DNA from: Muribaculaceae bacterium
Lineage (GTDB): Bacteria; Bacteroidota; Bacteroidia; Bacteroidales; Muribaculaceae
Reading direction: 5' to 3'
Length of the DNA stretch: 34,872 bases
Assembly: GCA_029058745.1 (NCBI GenBank)
Contig: JAIDXM010000056.1
Location: forward strand, 1-34,872
Shown: one piece after another, positions 19,065-27,854 of the stretch
Numbering within the stretch: position 1 is the stretch's first letter
Layout of the letters: each line of letters begins with the position of its first letter
The notes under the pieces: generated by a model
Databases searched by the model: none
Seen by the model: only the letters and a program-made list of their open reading frames with translations
What the model was told of the DNA's origin: nothing
Position numbers and translations under genes: made by a program

Positions 19065-19643
19065 TCATGAAAGTGAGTCAACAAGTCCTGCCACGGTGGC
19101 GGGATACAAGGCATGTTCCTTCTCGTGAATCATCGACTCAAGGATTTCGCGGTCATTGCCGTCATATTCCACCGCCGCCTGCGAGATAATCGAACCTCCG
19201 TCGAGAGTGGAATCGACATAATGGACGGTCACTCCATATATCTTCACACCATACCGCATAGCCTGCCCTATGGCGTCGGCCCCGGGAAATGCAGGCAACA
19301 GGGAGGGATGGATATTGATGATTCGTCCGCAGTAGGCGTCGAGAAGGACATCTCCGATTATACGCATATACCCGGCGAGGCATATGAGTTCCACTCCATG
19401 CTTTCTCAGTTCTCCGAGAAGCATTGTCTCGAATTCTGCCTTCGATGCGAAATCGGCAGGGCGGAACTCCACTACGGGGATTCCATAGCGTGCGGCTCTC
19501 TCCACGACATATGCTCCGGGACGGTCTGTGACACAGACCGCAAGGTCGGCATTTATTGTCCCGTCGGCACACCCCTTTGCGATTGCTTCGAAGTTAGAGC
19601 CGTTGCCGCTTGCGAAAACCGCGATTTTCCTTTTTATTGCCAT
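19065..19643 (-). CDS. purN: GAR transformylase (formyl-THF dependent)
   Basis: PurN transfers a formyl group from 10-formyl-THF to GAR, step 3. The 192-residue protein has the formyltransferase fold with catalytic Asn110 and His112 (IINIHPSLLPAFPG) and Asp148 (DSTLDGG). The N-terminal phosphate-binding ASGNGSNFEA and the folate-contacting LAGYMRII are also present. It lies 16 bases after purM. In transcript order the products of purL and purM act after that of purN, so gene order does not follow reaction order. Confidence 0.97.
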   Translation of the reverse strand: MAIKRKIAVFASGNGSNFEAIAKGCADGTINADLAVCVTDRPGAYVVERAARYGIPVVEFRPADFASKAEFETMLLGELRKHGVELICLAGYMRIIGDVLLDAYCGRIINIHPSLLPAFPGADAIGQAMRYGVKIYGVTVHYVDSTLDGGSIISQAAVEYDGNDREILESMIHEKEHALYPATVAGLVDSLS

Positions 19644-19659
19644 TGACTCCTTTGTGTTA

Positions 19660-20685
19660 TTATAATATGGTCACGCCGTTGCCTTCCACAATCTTGCCAA
19701 TCACAGAGGCTTTCTCTCCGGCTTCCGTCAGGATTTCGAGGGTCTTCTCCACGTCAGCCTCGTCAACGGCAAGCACCATGCCTATTCCCATATTGAAGAT
19801 GTTGAACATCTCACGGTGTGGAATCTTGCCATACTTTTCAAGGATATGGAATACAGGAAGAATCTCCCAGCTTCCTTCCCGGATTTCTATGCCTTGGCCT
19901 TCGGAAAGTATGCGCGGGATATTTTCGTCGAATCCGCCGCCGGTGATGTGTGCTATTCCGTGGACATCAACCTCCTTGAGCACCTCATGCACTTGCTTTA
20001 CATATATTCGGGTCGGAGTAAGGAGCATCTCGCCGAGAGTCTGGTTGCCGGTGCCATCATATTTCTGGTTCAGGTCGAGTCTATTGTCAGCCACAACCTT
20101 GCGAACAAGGCTGAAGCCATTGGAGTGTACTCCCGAAGAAGCTATCCCCACAAGCATGTCTCCGGCCTTTACCTTCGAGCAGTCGATAAGGCGGTCTTTT
20201 TCCACGGCTCCTACGGTGAATCCTGCGATGTCGTAGTCTTCCTCGTCATACATTCCGGGCATCTCTGCCGTCTCTCCTCCGACGAGGGCGCATCCAGCCT
20301 GGCGGCATCCCTCTGCCACACCTGCCACGATTGCCTCCACTACAGCCGGACGGTTTTTGCCGACAGCGACGTAATCGAGGAAAACCAGAGGCGCCGCACC
20401 TTGCGCGAGCACGTCGTTGACACACATGGCCACGGCGTCGATGCCGATGGTGTCATGTTTGTCGAGAGCGAATGCGATTTTGAGCTTAGTGCCCACACCG
20501 TCGGTGCCGCTCACGAGGATAGGATGCCTGTAGTTGAGGGAACCAAGGTCGAACATTCCTCCAAACGCTCCTATGTTGCCCATGCATCCGGGGCGGTTGG
20601 TGGAGGCCACATGTTTCTTGATTCGGCTCACCACTTCGTAGCCGGCCTCCAGATTCACGCCTGAAGCCTCATAACTTTTTGCCAT
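19660..20685 (-). CDS. purM: AIR synthetase (FGAM cyclo-ligase)
   Basis: PurM closes the imidazole ring of FGAM with ATP to give AIR, step 5. The 341-residue protein belongs to the same superfamily as PurL. Family motifs are [13 protein letters not shown], the segment [29 protein letters not shown] and [16 protein letters not shown], followed by [13 protein letters not shown] in the C-terminal half. It lies 27 bases after purL and 16 bases before purN. Confidence 0.97.
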   Translation of the reverse strand: MAKSYEASGVNLEAGYEVVSRIKKHVASTNRPGCMGNIGAFGGMFDLGSLNYRHPILVSGTDGVGTKLKIAFALDKHDTIGIDAVAMCVNDVLAQGAAPLVFLDYVAVGKNRPAVVEAIVAGVAEGCRQAGCALVGGETAEMPGMYDEEDYDIAGFTVGAVEKDRLIDCSKVKAGDMLVGIASSGVHSNGFSLVRKVVADNRLDLNQKYDGTGNQTLGEMLLTPTRIYVKQVHEVLKEVDVHGIAHITGGGFDENIPRILSEGQGIEIREGSWEILPVFHILEKYGKIPHREMFNIFNMGIGMVLAVDEADVEKTLEILTEAGEKASVIGKIVEGNGVTIL

Positions 20686-20712
20686 TGTTATATAGTTTTG
20701 TCGTTATTGTTA

Positions 20713-23700
20713 TTACTTTTTGCGGAAATAAGCCACAGCATTTGCGAACAGGTTCTGGCGTTTGTTGCCGGAGATGTTCTTCATCAATCCCTCGTCATAA
20801 CGCTCGGAGTGTCCCATCTTTCCAAGGATAAGCCCGTCGGGGGAGATGATACCCTCGATAGCTTCCGTGGAGCCGTTGGGATTCGCCGGAGAGGACATCG
20901 TCGCGTTGCCCTCCTCATCTGCATACTGGAATGCAATCTGGCCGTTCTTGTGGAGCGTGGCTGCCAGTTCGGGGCTTGCCACGAACTTCCCTTCACCATG
21001 AGAGGCGGCAATAGAATGAAGTTCGCCCGGAGTGAATCCTTTCAGCCAGGGTGATGCCACAGACCCTACACGGGTGGATACGATCTGCGAGATATGGCGG
21101 TTGATATCGTTATGGAAAAGGGTAGGTGAGTCAGGACCGAGTTCCCCTATCTTCCCGAATGGGAGGAGTCCTGATTTCACGAGGGCCTGGAAACCGTTGC
21201 AGATTCCGAGAATCAGACCGCCACGCTCAATAAGGCGTTCGATTGCGGCTTTCACCTTCTCGTTCATAATCACGCTCGCGATGAATTTCCCGCTGCCGTC
21301 AGGTTCGTCGCCTTCGGAGAATCCTCCGGAGAATGCGAGTATGTCGCATGCGTCAATGTGTGCGGCCATGTCAGATGTCGATTTCTCGACATCATCAGGA
21401 GTGAGATTGCAGAACACGGAAGAGGTGACTTCCGCACCTTCTGCGGCAAATGATTTTGCCATGTCGTAGTCGCAGTTGGTGCCGGGGAATACCGGGAGAT
21501 ATACCACGGGATTCTCTTTTGCCTCGCCTTTATATACGATTGAAGCGGAAGCCGACACTGCGTTGGATGCCTCTCCCTTCACTTCTGTCTTGTCGGGATA
21601 GACGGCTGTGAACTTCATCCTGTTGGCCTCGAAAGCTTCCTCTACAGGAATCTTGATTCCATTGATGTTTAGGATGCTGTCGGCGGATACTTTACCGATG
21701 AGTTCGAATCCGGGCAACTCCACGATATTTTTGCTCTCGACGATGATGGAACCGTTGCCATAATTGAAGAGGTCTTGTTCCTTTATTGTCACCTCGACAC
21801 CGAGCCTATTGCCGAAACTCATCTTCGCGAGGGCTTCAGCCGCACCTCCGAATCCGAGTGCGTATCCGGAAACCACGGAACCCTCTTTGATGAGGTTGTG
21901 GAGCAGACGATAGTTTTCCATCAAGGCTTTTGTGTCGGGCATCAGCGATGGGAGTGGCGTGTGGCGCACGATATAGATGTAATTGCCGGGGTTCTTGAAT
22001 TCCGTGCCAATCACATCATGTGCGCTGACGGGAGCCACGCCGAAAGCAATCAGAGTCGGAGGCACGCTAATGTTGGCAAAAGTGCCGCTCATGGAGTCCT
22101 TGCCTCCGATAGAAGCGAGCCCGAGTTCTGTCTGCATGCGGAGTGTGCCGAGGAGGGCAGCGAGGGGCTTGCCCCACGAATGGCGGGAATGCATGCGTTC
22201 AAAATACTCCTGATAAGAGAAGCGCATACGCTCGAAGTCGGCTCCGGCGGCCACGGCTTTGCTCACAGCCTCCACAACGGAGTATGCGGCGCCATGATAA
22301 GGACTCCAGCTCATAAGGAACGGGTTGAAGCCAAAAGCCATCATGCTGGCCGAATCAGTCTGATGGTTGCCTACAGGAAGTTTCTGCACAGACACCTGCG
22401 TTTCAGACTGCTGAGTCTTTCCTCCGAAGGGCATAAGGACCGTCGATTTTCCGATAGAAGAGTCGAAGTGTTCAATCAGACCCTTCTGCGATGTCACATT
22501 GTCATCAGACAAGAGGTTGAGCACTTTCTCCTTCAGGGACTCTCCGTCGATTTCCCTCTCAAACGGGTCGCATGGTTCGATTGTGCCGATAGTGGCTTGT
22601 GCGAAATGGCGCGCGCCCGCAGAGTCGATAAACTCGCGGCTCAAGTCGGCCACAATCTTGTCGCCATAGAACATGCGCATTCTTCCTGAGGAGGTCACGT
22701 CGGCGACATGGTTCACCTCAAGATTCTCCTCATGGCAATATCGCATGAACTCGTCCATATCTTTAGCCTCGACCACTACTGACATCCTCTCCTGGCTCTC
22801 GCTTATGGCGAGTTCGGTTGTGTTCAGTCCGGAATATTTGGTAGGCACACGGTCAAGATGAATGTCAAGGCCATCGGTAAGTTCTCCGATAGCCACGCTG
22901 ACACCACCGGCTCCGAAGTCGTTTGATTTCTTGATAAGTCTTGTCACCTCAGGACGGCGGAAAAGCCGTGCGATTTTTCTCTCCTCAGGCGCGTTCCCTT
23001 TCTGCACCTCCGAGCCGCACTCTTCCAAAGAAGATGTGGTGTGTTCCTTCGAAGAGCCGGTGGCTCCGCCGATGCCGTCGCGGCCGGTCCGTCCTCCGAA
23101 CATGAGCACCACGTCGCCATCAGCCGGACTTTCGCGGCGCACGTCGGAAGCTTTCACGGCGCCGACTACGGCCCCGACTTCAAGACGTTTTGCCACATAG
23201 TCGGGATGGTAAATCTCCCTTACATGCGTTGTGGCGAGTCCGATTTGGTTTCCGTAGGAAGAGTAACCTGCGGCGGCACGTAGAGAAATCACCCTTTGGG
23301 GAAGTTTCCCTTCGAGGGTCTCATCTACGGGCTGGTAGATGTTGCCGGCTCCGGTGACGCGCATTGCCTGATAGACATAGCTTCGTCCGCTCAACGGGTC
23401 GCGTATGGCACCTCCAAGGCAAGTGGATGCACCTCCGAACGGTTCGATTTCAGTGGGGTGGTTGTGAGTCTCGTTCTTGAATTGCAGGAGCCATTTTTCA
23501 GTTTTCCCGTCAACATCCACGTCCATATAGATGCTGCAGGCGTTGTTCTCCTCGCTTTGTTCAAGATCGTCAAGTTTCCCTGTTTTTTTGAGATAGCGGG
23601 CCCCGATTGTGGCGAGGTCCATCAGGCAGAGAGGCTTGTTCTCACGTCCGAGTTCCTTGCGTATTTCCTTCCATTGGCGAAGGCTTTCCTCAAGGTCGGC

Positions 23701-24420
23701 CGACGCGAAGGAATCGTCAATCGTTATGTCGGTGAGTTCTGTAGTGAAAGTGGTGTGGCGGCAGTGGTCGCTCCAGTAAGTGTCGAGGATACGCAGTTCC
23801 GTCTCGTTGGGGTCTCGTCCCTCAGCTGTGAAATATTTCACCACCTCCATAAGGTCGTCGCCGTTCATGGCCAGGCCGTTCTCTTTGCACCAATCCGCGG
23901 CCTTGTCGGCAGTGATGTCACGGAATCCTTCGAGCACAGCCACCGGTTTTGCTTGCGCACGTTCCGGAGCGGCCAGTATGGAGAGGTCTTTTTCTCTGGA
24001 TTCGACGGCATTTATGCAATAGCCGGCTATTTTCTTCATCTCCTTCTCGCCGACAGAGGAATCGAAAATCATAAGCTTCGCGCTCCTGATGTCGATGTCA
24101 GCGTCAGGTTGTATAAGTTTCACGCAATCCACGGCTGCGGCAGCACGCTGGTCGAACTGGCCGGGAAGTGATTCCACCGCGAGGAAAGGACGCCCCTCGA
24201 AATCGATATGGTCAGAGACGTTGTCGGTGGCAGGTTCGCCAAACACCTTGAAGCTGCTTTTCTCCACCAGTTCGGGAGTGAATCCGAAAAGGTCATAGAC
24301 ACAAATCAGCCGGAGAGATGAGATGTCGAGTCCGAGATTGGAGTTAAGCTCATCGCGCAGGCTGTCGGCCTCCACGCGGTATGGCTCACGTTTCTCTACG
24401 AAAATTCTATATGGTTTCAT
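20713..24420 (-). CDS. purL: FGAM synthase, large single-chain type
   Basis: PurL converts FGAR to FGAM with glutamine and ATP, step 4. At 1235 residues it is the long fused form, with an N-terminal PurS-like region, two PurM-like ATPase halves and a C-terminal class I glutaminase. Visible motifs are YWSDHCRHTTF (near residue 215), FKNETHNHPTEIEPFGGA (near 315) and FGAGGVSVAIGELTDG. The glutaminase has Cys1074 in GICNGFQALVKSG and His1141 and Glu1143 in SHGEGKF. Because the glutaminase is fused, no separate purQ or purS is needed. It lies 45 bases after purE. Confidence 0.98.
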   Translation of the reverse strand: MKPYRIFVEKREPYRVEADSLRDELNSNLGLDISSLRLICVYDLFGFTPELVEKSSFKVFGEPATDNVSDHIDFEGRPFLAVESLPGQFDQRAAAAVDCVKLIQPDADIDIRSAKLMIFDSSVGEKEMKKIAGYCINAVESREKDLSILAAPERAQAKPVAVLEGFRDITADKAADWCKENGLAMNGDDLMEVVKYFTAEGRDPNETELRILDTYWSDHCRHTTFTTELTDITIDDSFASADLEESLRQWKEIRKELGRENKPLCLMDLATIGARYLKKTGKLDDLEQSEENNACSIYMDVDVDGKTEKWLLQFKNETHNHPTEIEPFGGASTCLGGAIRDPLSGRSYVYQAMRVTGAGNIYQPVDETLEGKLPQRVISLRAAAGYSSYGNQIGLATTHVREIYHPDYVAKRLEVGAVVGAVKASDVRRESPADGDVVLMFGGRTGRDGIGGATGSSKEHTTSSLEECGSEVQKGNAPEERKIARLFRRPEVTRLIKKSNDFGAGGVSVAIGELTDGLDIHLDRVPTKYSGLNTTELAISESQERMSVVVEAKDMDEFMRYCHEENLEVNHVADVTSSGRMRMFYGDKIVADLSREFIDSAGARHFAQATIGTIEPCDPFEREIDGESLKEKVLNLLSDDNVTSQKGLIEHFDSSIGKSTVLMPFGGKTQQSETQVSVQKLPVGNHQTDSASMMAFGFNPFLMSWSPYHGAAYSVVEAVSKAVAAGADFERMRFSYQEYFERMHSRHSWGKPLAALLGTLRMQTELGLASIGGKDSMSGTFANISVPPTLIAFGVAPVSAHDVIGTEFKNPGNYIYIVRHTPLPSLMPDTKALMENYRLLHNLIKEGSVVSGYALGFGGAAEALAKMSFGNRLGVEVTIKEQDLFNYGNGSIIVESKNIVELPGFELIGKVSADSILNINGIKIPVEEAFEANRMKFTAVYPDKTEVKGEASNAVSASASIVYKGEAKENPVVYLPVFPGTNCDYDMAKSFAAEGAEVTSSVFCNLTPDDVEKSTSDMAAHIDACDILAFSGGFSEGDEPDGSGKFIASVIMNEKVKAAIERLIERGGLILGICNGFQALVKSGLLPFGKIGELGPDSPTLFHNDINRHISQIVSTRVGSVASPWLKGFTPGELHSIAASHGEGKFVASPELAATLHKNGQIAFQYADEEGNATMSSPANPNGSTEAIEGIISPDGLILGKMGHSERYDEGLMKNISGNKRQNLFANAVAYFRKK

Positions 24421-24465
24421 AAGTATGGAAAGTTCAAGAACGTTTATTGGTAATGACCATGCAGG

Positions 24466-24936
24466 TCAGTCGAGAGTGGATGCAAGCACCTTTTCCGCCT
24501 GTTGCCTGCGGAAATCCTCCATTTTCTGGCGTAAAGAGGAATCTGTGATGGCCAGCATCTCGATTGCGAGAAGCGCGGCGTTCTTTGCACCGTCGATGGC
24601 CACGACAGCTACGGGGATTCCAGACGGCATCTGCACCATTGAAAGGAGTGAGTCAATGCCTTCGAGGGCACGGGCCTTGATGGGCACGCCGATGACAGGG
24701 AGAGTGGTGAATGCTGCCACGACTCCTGCAAGATGGGCGGCTCCTCCGGCCGCTGCGATGACGGCGGCAAACCCGCGTTCGCGCAGCCCGCTTACCCATT
24801 TCTCAAGTTCAGCGGGAGTGCGGTGGGCACTCAGAACTTTAGTCTCAGACTCAACCCCAAACTGAGAGAGTGTCTCAGTGGCGGCTTTCATGACTCCCCA
24901 ATCGCTGGTGGAGCCCATAACAACACCTATTTTCAC
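24466..24936 (-). CDS. purE: N5-CAIR mutase (PurE)
   Basis: The 156-residue protein has the PurE motifs MGSTSDWGVM near the N-terminus, SAHRTP with His38, and AAGGAAHLAG. It resembles class I PurE, which rearranges N5-CAIR (made by PurK) to CAIR. Class II enzymes, which act directly on CO2 and AIR, are not excluded by motif alone, and purK is not in the window. Translation begins at GTG (24934-24936), because a TAA stop lies five codons upstream in frame. The only alternative is the Met seven codons into the protein, which would cut into the conserved motif. It is the first gene of the eleven-gene run. Confidence 0.95.
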   Translation of the reverse strand: MKIGVVMGSTSDWGVMKAATETLSQFGVESETKVLSAHRTPAELEKWVSGLRERGFAAVIAAAGGAAHLAGVVAAFTTLPVIGVPIKARALEGIDSLLSMVQMPSGIPVAVVAIDGAKNAALLAIEMLAITDSSLRQKMEDFRRQQAEKVLASTLD

Positions 24937-24965
24937 GTCTTTATAAGATTAAAAAAGAATGGGCG

Positions 24966-24974
24966 CAAAGATTA
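24966..24974 (-). promoter_or_regulatory. Possible proximal purE promoter
   Basis: TAATCTTTG on the minus strand resembles TAnnTTTG but has one extra base between TA and TTTG. No good TTG lies 19-20 bases upstream. It is 30 bases before the purE GTG. It could drive the operon independently of the upstream leader. Confidence 0.35.
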
Positions 24975-25082
24975 TGTTCTATGCGTCCACTCGAATTATA
25001 TCGTTTTAAAATTTATCTGTCGGATGGAGGCGGACATGTGTCGCCCTTTTGTCTGTCCACAAGAGTGCATGATGGTCTCGGA

Positions 25083-25212
25083 AAAAACCGTCCGCGCACT
25101 TGACTTGCCCGGCTTAAGGCCAGGCTTTCGTCTGGTGGCGGATATGTCTTGACTATGCCGAATCATCTGGAATCTCAGAATTAAGACCCTTTGCGGGCTT
25201 TTGTGGTTCAGT
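25083..25212 (-). ncRNA. Candidate structured leader or small RNA upstream of purE
   Basis: From a promoter ending at 25216, a minus-strand RNA of about 125-130 bases would run to a T6 tract at 25083-25088. Just before the T-tract are a 7-bp hairpin (GCCTGGC, loop CTTAA, GCCGGGC, about 25104-25122) and an enclosing CCGCC/GGACGG stem with one bulged A. Nearer the 5' end, GTCTT can pair with AAGAC. This looks like a terminated leader or a free-standing small RNA. I could not match it to a known riboswitch. A 6S-like or attenuator role is conceivable but not shown. Confidence 0.4.
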
Positions 25213-25215
25213 GTG

Positions 25216-25247
25216 CAAAATTAAGAAAAAAATCCGATATAATCATA
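25216..25247 (-). promoter_or_regulatory. Candidate distal promoter of the purine operon
   Basis: On the minus strand TATG (25244-25247) is followed by 20 bases and TAATTTTG (25216-25223). The -7 element fits TAnnTTTG exactly; the -33 element is imperfect. It directs transcription into the structured leader and purE. Confidence 0.5.
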
Positions 25248-25295
25248 ATAAACTTTAGACAATTATGGACAGTGTAATGAAAAAGGGGTCAATCA

Positions 25296-25326
25296 TTGTG
25301 GATATGTAGCTTTTTTAGTATTTTTG
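25296..25326 (+). promoter_or_regulatory. Promoter of the GSCFA gene
   Basis: TTG (25296-25298), 20 bases, then TATTTTTG (25319-25326), a full match to the Bacteroidota consensus. Transcription would start near 25333, leaving an untranslated leader of about 105 bases before the ATG at 25438. It is divergent from the purE promoter region. Confidence 0.7.
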
Positions 25327-25437
25327 CGGAAATGGCAATGACTCTTGATTTCGGGATGCCATCGTTAATGTCGGGTGACTGCCCACGTCATTTGGCGACC
25401 GCCTTTCATACACTTCAAATCTTCATACATTTCAAAT

Positions 25438-26454
25438 ATGAGATTCAGGACTGAATATAAGCCTGCAAAGGCGCCCTTTATCATGGATCCCGGCCGGCCT
25501 GTGGTGCTTCTCGGCTCGTGTTTCGCGGAAAATATAGGTAAGCGCATGCGTGCCTCCTTGTGGAAGGCATACAATCCTTTGTCTGTGCTTTATAATCCTC
25601 TCTCGATAGAAAGGTCGCTTAAAGTGGCGCTCAGCGAAGATGGCGACATGGCTGATTTTAATTCGTCGTTGTTTGAGAAAGACGGAATCGTGCGGTCATG
25701 GCTGTTTGACTCAAAACTTTCTTCCGAATGTCGTGAAGACACGTTGGCAGGTTTTTGCCGGCGTCGTGATGTGGTATGTGATTTGCTGCGGCGTGCGCAG
25801 GGGCTTTTCGTGACCTTTGGCACTTCGTATGTTTATGAACTGTCCGAACGTCCGGGATATGTGGTTTCCAACTGCCATAAGCAACCTTCCGACATGTTTG
25901 TAAGGAGACGGCTGGAGATTGGCGAGATTGTGGATGCCTGGGAGGCGTTGGCAAAAAGTCTGAGAGAGCGGTTTCCCGGGCTGGACATCGTTTTCACGGT
26001 TAGTCCGGTGCGCCATCTCAAGGATGGATTTGTAGGGAATGCAAGGTCGAAGGCCGTGTTGCTTCTTGCAGTGGAAGAGTTGTGCGACAGACTGGAATAC
26101 TGCCACTATTTCCCTGCGTATGAGATTGTAAATGATGATTTGCGCGACTACCGGTTCTATGCTTCCGATCTTGTGCATCCGTCGGATGACGCTGTGGAAT
26201 ACATATGGGAGGCCTTCAAGTCAACTTTTCTTGGAAGCCGGGGAGAAGAAATGCTGAAGGAAGGGGAGAGGATTGTCAAGGGATGGCTTCACCGTCGTCT
26301 CCCTGATTCAACGCGGCAACCGTCGGAGGCATCACAAGAGAAATGGCATGAATGGAGACGGAGCGTGGAAAGACGGTATGAGGCATTTGCCGATGCATAT
26401 GGCGAGGTGTTGCCGTTGGATTATCCTTTCCAGTCTGATCCTGGATTCATGTGA
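25438..26454 (+). CDS. GSCFA-domain protein
   Basis: A 338-residue protein with the family-defining motif LGSCFAENIG at residues 25-34. Further family segments are FGTSYVYEL, SNCHKQP, TVSPVRHLKDG, NARSKAVLL, YFPAYEIVNDDLRDYRFYASDLVHPS and an acidic C-terminus. GSCFA proteins are related to SGNH-type hydrolases and are common in Bacteroidota and Proteobacteria; their reaction is not known. There is no signal peptide, so it is probably cytoplasmic. I used the ATG at 25438 rather than an in-frame GTG at 25375, because the conserved N-terminal RFRTEYKP begins there. It is followed by malate dehydrogenase after 138 bases with no clear terminator. Confidence 0.85.
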   Translation: MRFRTEYKPAKAPFIMDPGRPVVLLGSCFAENIGKRMRASLWKAYNPLSVLYNPLSIERSLKVALSEDGDMADFNSSLFEKDGIVRSWLFDSKLSSECREDTLAGFCRRRDVVCDLLRRAQGLFVTFGTSYVYELSERPGYVVSNCHKQPSDMFVRRRLEIGEIVDAWEALAKSLRERFPGLDIVFTVSPVRHLKDGFVGNARSKAVLLLAVEELCDRLEYCHYFPAYEIVNDDLRDYRFYASDLVHPSDDAVEYIWEAFKSTFLGSRGEEMLKEGERIVKGWLHRRLPDSTRQPSEASQEKWHEWRRSVERRYEAFADAYGEVLPLDYPFQSDPGFM

Positions 26455-26592
26455 CGTGCAGACATGGTGGTGTCCGCCCGTGTTAATCGATGTATATCGG
26501 GAAATGATAAAAAATACTAAATGTAAGATAAAATCCGGCTGTTGATTGTTGTCATAAATAGAGTGACTAATCATTTTATAGATAAATAAGCT

Positions 26593-27591
26593 ATGGATTT
26601 TTTAAGTAATGATAAACTGCTCATCGTCGGTGCCGCCGGCATGATCGGTTCGAATATGGCGCAGACCGCGCTTATGATGCGTCTTACCCCGAATGTGTGT
26701 CTCTACGATCCTTATGCCCCGGCTCTTGAGGGAGTGGCAGAGGAACTGTATCAGTGTGCGTTCGAGGGAGTCAATCTCACGTTCACCACAGATGTGAAAG
26801 AGGCATTCACCGGCGCCAAATATATTGTATCCTCCGGAGGCGCCGCACGTAAGGCCGGCATGACGCGCGAGGATCTTCTGAAAGGGAATGCCGCCATCGC
26901 CGAGGACTTCGGAAAGAACGTCAAGGCATATTGTCCGGATGCGAAGTTTGTTGTGGTAGTCTTCAACCCGGCAGATATAACGGGTCTGATAGCGTTGATT
27001 TATTCCGGGTTGAAACCTTCTCAGGTGGCGACTCTCGCTGCGCTTGACAGCACACGTCTCCAGGACCAGCTTGTGAAATATTTCAAGCTCCCGGCTTCCG
27101 AGATAGAGAATTGCCGTACTTATGGTGGGCATGGCGAGCAGATGGCTGTTTTCGCGTCAACGACTCTTGTGGATGGAAAACCGCTTGACACAATCATCGG
27201 CACTGAGCAACTTCCTGCGGCCGACTGGGAGATAATCAAGCAGAAAGTAATCCAGGGAGGAAAGAACATCATAGACCTTCGCGGGCGTTCCTCGTTCCAG
27301 AGTCCTGCATACCTGTCGATTGAGATGATAGCGGCCGCCATGGGAGGCAAGCCGTTCACATGGCCTGTGGGCACTTATGTCAATAATGACAAGTTCCATA
27401 ATATCATGATGGCCATGGAGACTGTCATCACCAAGGATGGAGTCCAGACCAAACCCGTGAAGGGGACTGCTGTCGAAGAGGCAGACCTGGAGAAGAGCTA
27501 CAAGCATCTCTGCACACTCCGTGATGAGGTGATAGAAATGGGTGTCCTTCCTCCGATTTCCGACTGGAGCAAGATTAATCCCAATCTCTGA
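26593..27591 (+). CDS. mdh: Malate dehydrogenase
   Basis: A 332-residue NAD-dependent dehydrogenase that interconverts malate and oxaloacetate. The Rossmann motif GAAGMIG is at 13-19, the substrate-binding loop has SGGAARKAGMTRED (about 81-94), Asp152 and Arg155 lie in LDSTRLQ, and catalytic His180 lies in YGGHGEQM. Its form is that of the Bacteroidota MDH group. In such organisms it works in the reductive branch to fumarate and succinate. It is a probable single gene closed by a strong terminator. I found no TAnnTTTG promoter in the 138 bases upstream, so it may be read from the GSCFA promoter. Confidence 0.95.
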   Translation: MDFLSNDKLLIVGAAGMIGSNMAQTALMMRLTPNVCLYDPYAPALEGVAEELYQCAFEGVNLTFTTDVKEAFTGAKYIVSSGGAARKAGMTREDLLKGNAAIAEDFGKNVKAYCPDAKFVVVVFNPADITGLIALIYSGLKPSQVATLAALDSTRLQDQLVKYFKLPASEIENCRTYGGHGEQMAVFASTTLVDGKPLDTIIGTEQLPAADWEIIKQKVIQGGKNIIDLRGRSSFQSPAYLSIEMIAAAMGGKPFTWPVGTYVNNDKFHNIMMAMETVITKDGVQTKPVKGTAVEEADLEKSYKHLCTLRDEVIEMGVLPPISDWSKINPNL

Positions 27592-27632
27592 CGTGTAACT
27601 GTCGTTTCCGTCTGGAAATGGTAACTTGGAAT

Positions 27633-27669
27633 AAAAGACGGCCGCAGAATCATCCTGCGGCCGTCTTTT
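27633..27669 (+). terminator. Terminator after mdh
   Basis: A perfect 15-bp stem (27633-27647 with 27655-27669) has a 7-base loop. It begins with AAAA and ends with TTTT, so it can act in either direction. It lies 42 bases after the mdh stop codon. Confidence 0.92.
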
Positions 27670-27731
27670 CGGTTTGTGGGCATTGGATGTATGGAAAATG
27701 TTAATATTATGTAAAAAAAAGACGATGTTCG

Positions 27732-27770
27732 GTTAAACAAATTGAGCTCTATATTGTTAAACGTTAAAAC
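27732..27770 (+). promoter_or_regulatory. Repeated GTTAAAC sites upstream of lutA
   Basis: GTTAAAC occurs at 27732-27738 and 27756-27762, followed directly by GTTAAAAC at 27763-27770. They lie 85-125 bases before the lutA start in a gap that otherwise shows no consensus promoter. They could be a regulator-binding cluster. In AT-rich DNA they could also be chance. Confidence 0.3.
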
Positions 27771-27854
27771 TGTCTTAATGCAGGGCAGATGTCGATGGGA
27801 TGCCGTGACAGCAGGTCCTTGATTATTTCAGGAATCATTTTAACCATAGTTCCA

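Noticed and set aside
24733..25152. Plus-strand frame of 139 codons over purE and its leader
   Set aside because: It lies mostly antisense to purE, lacks a recognisable domain, and overlaps the structured leader.
25083..25212. Known riboswitch (purine, PRPP/ykkC, THF) upstream of purE
   Set aside because: None of the conserved core motifs I know for these classes could be found, so it is left as an unclassified leader.
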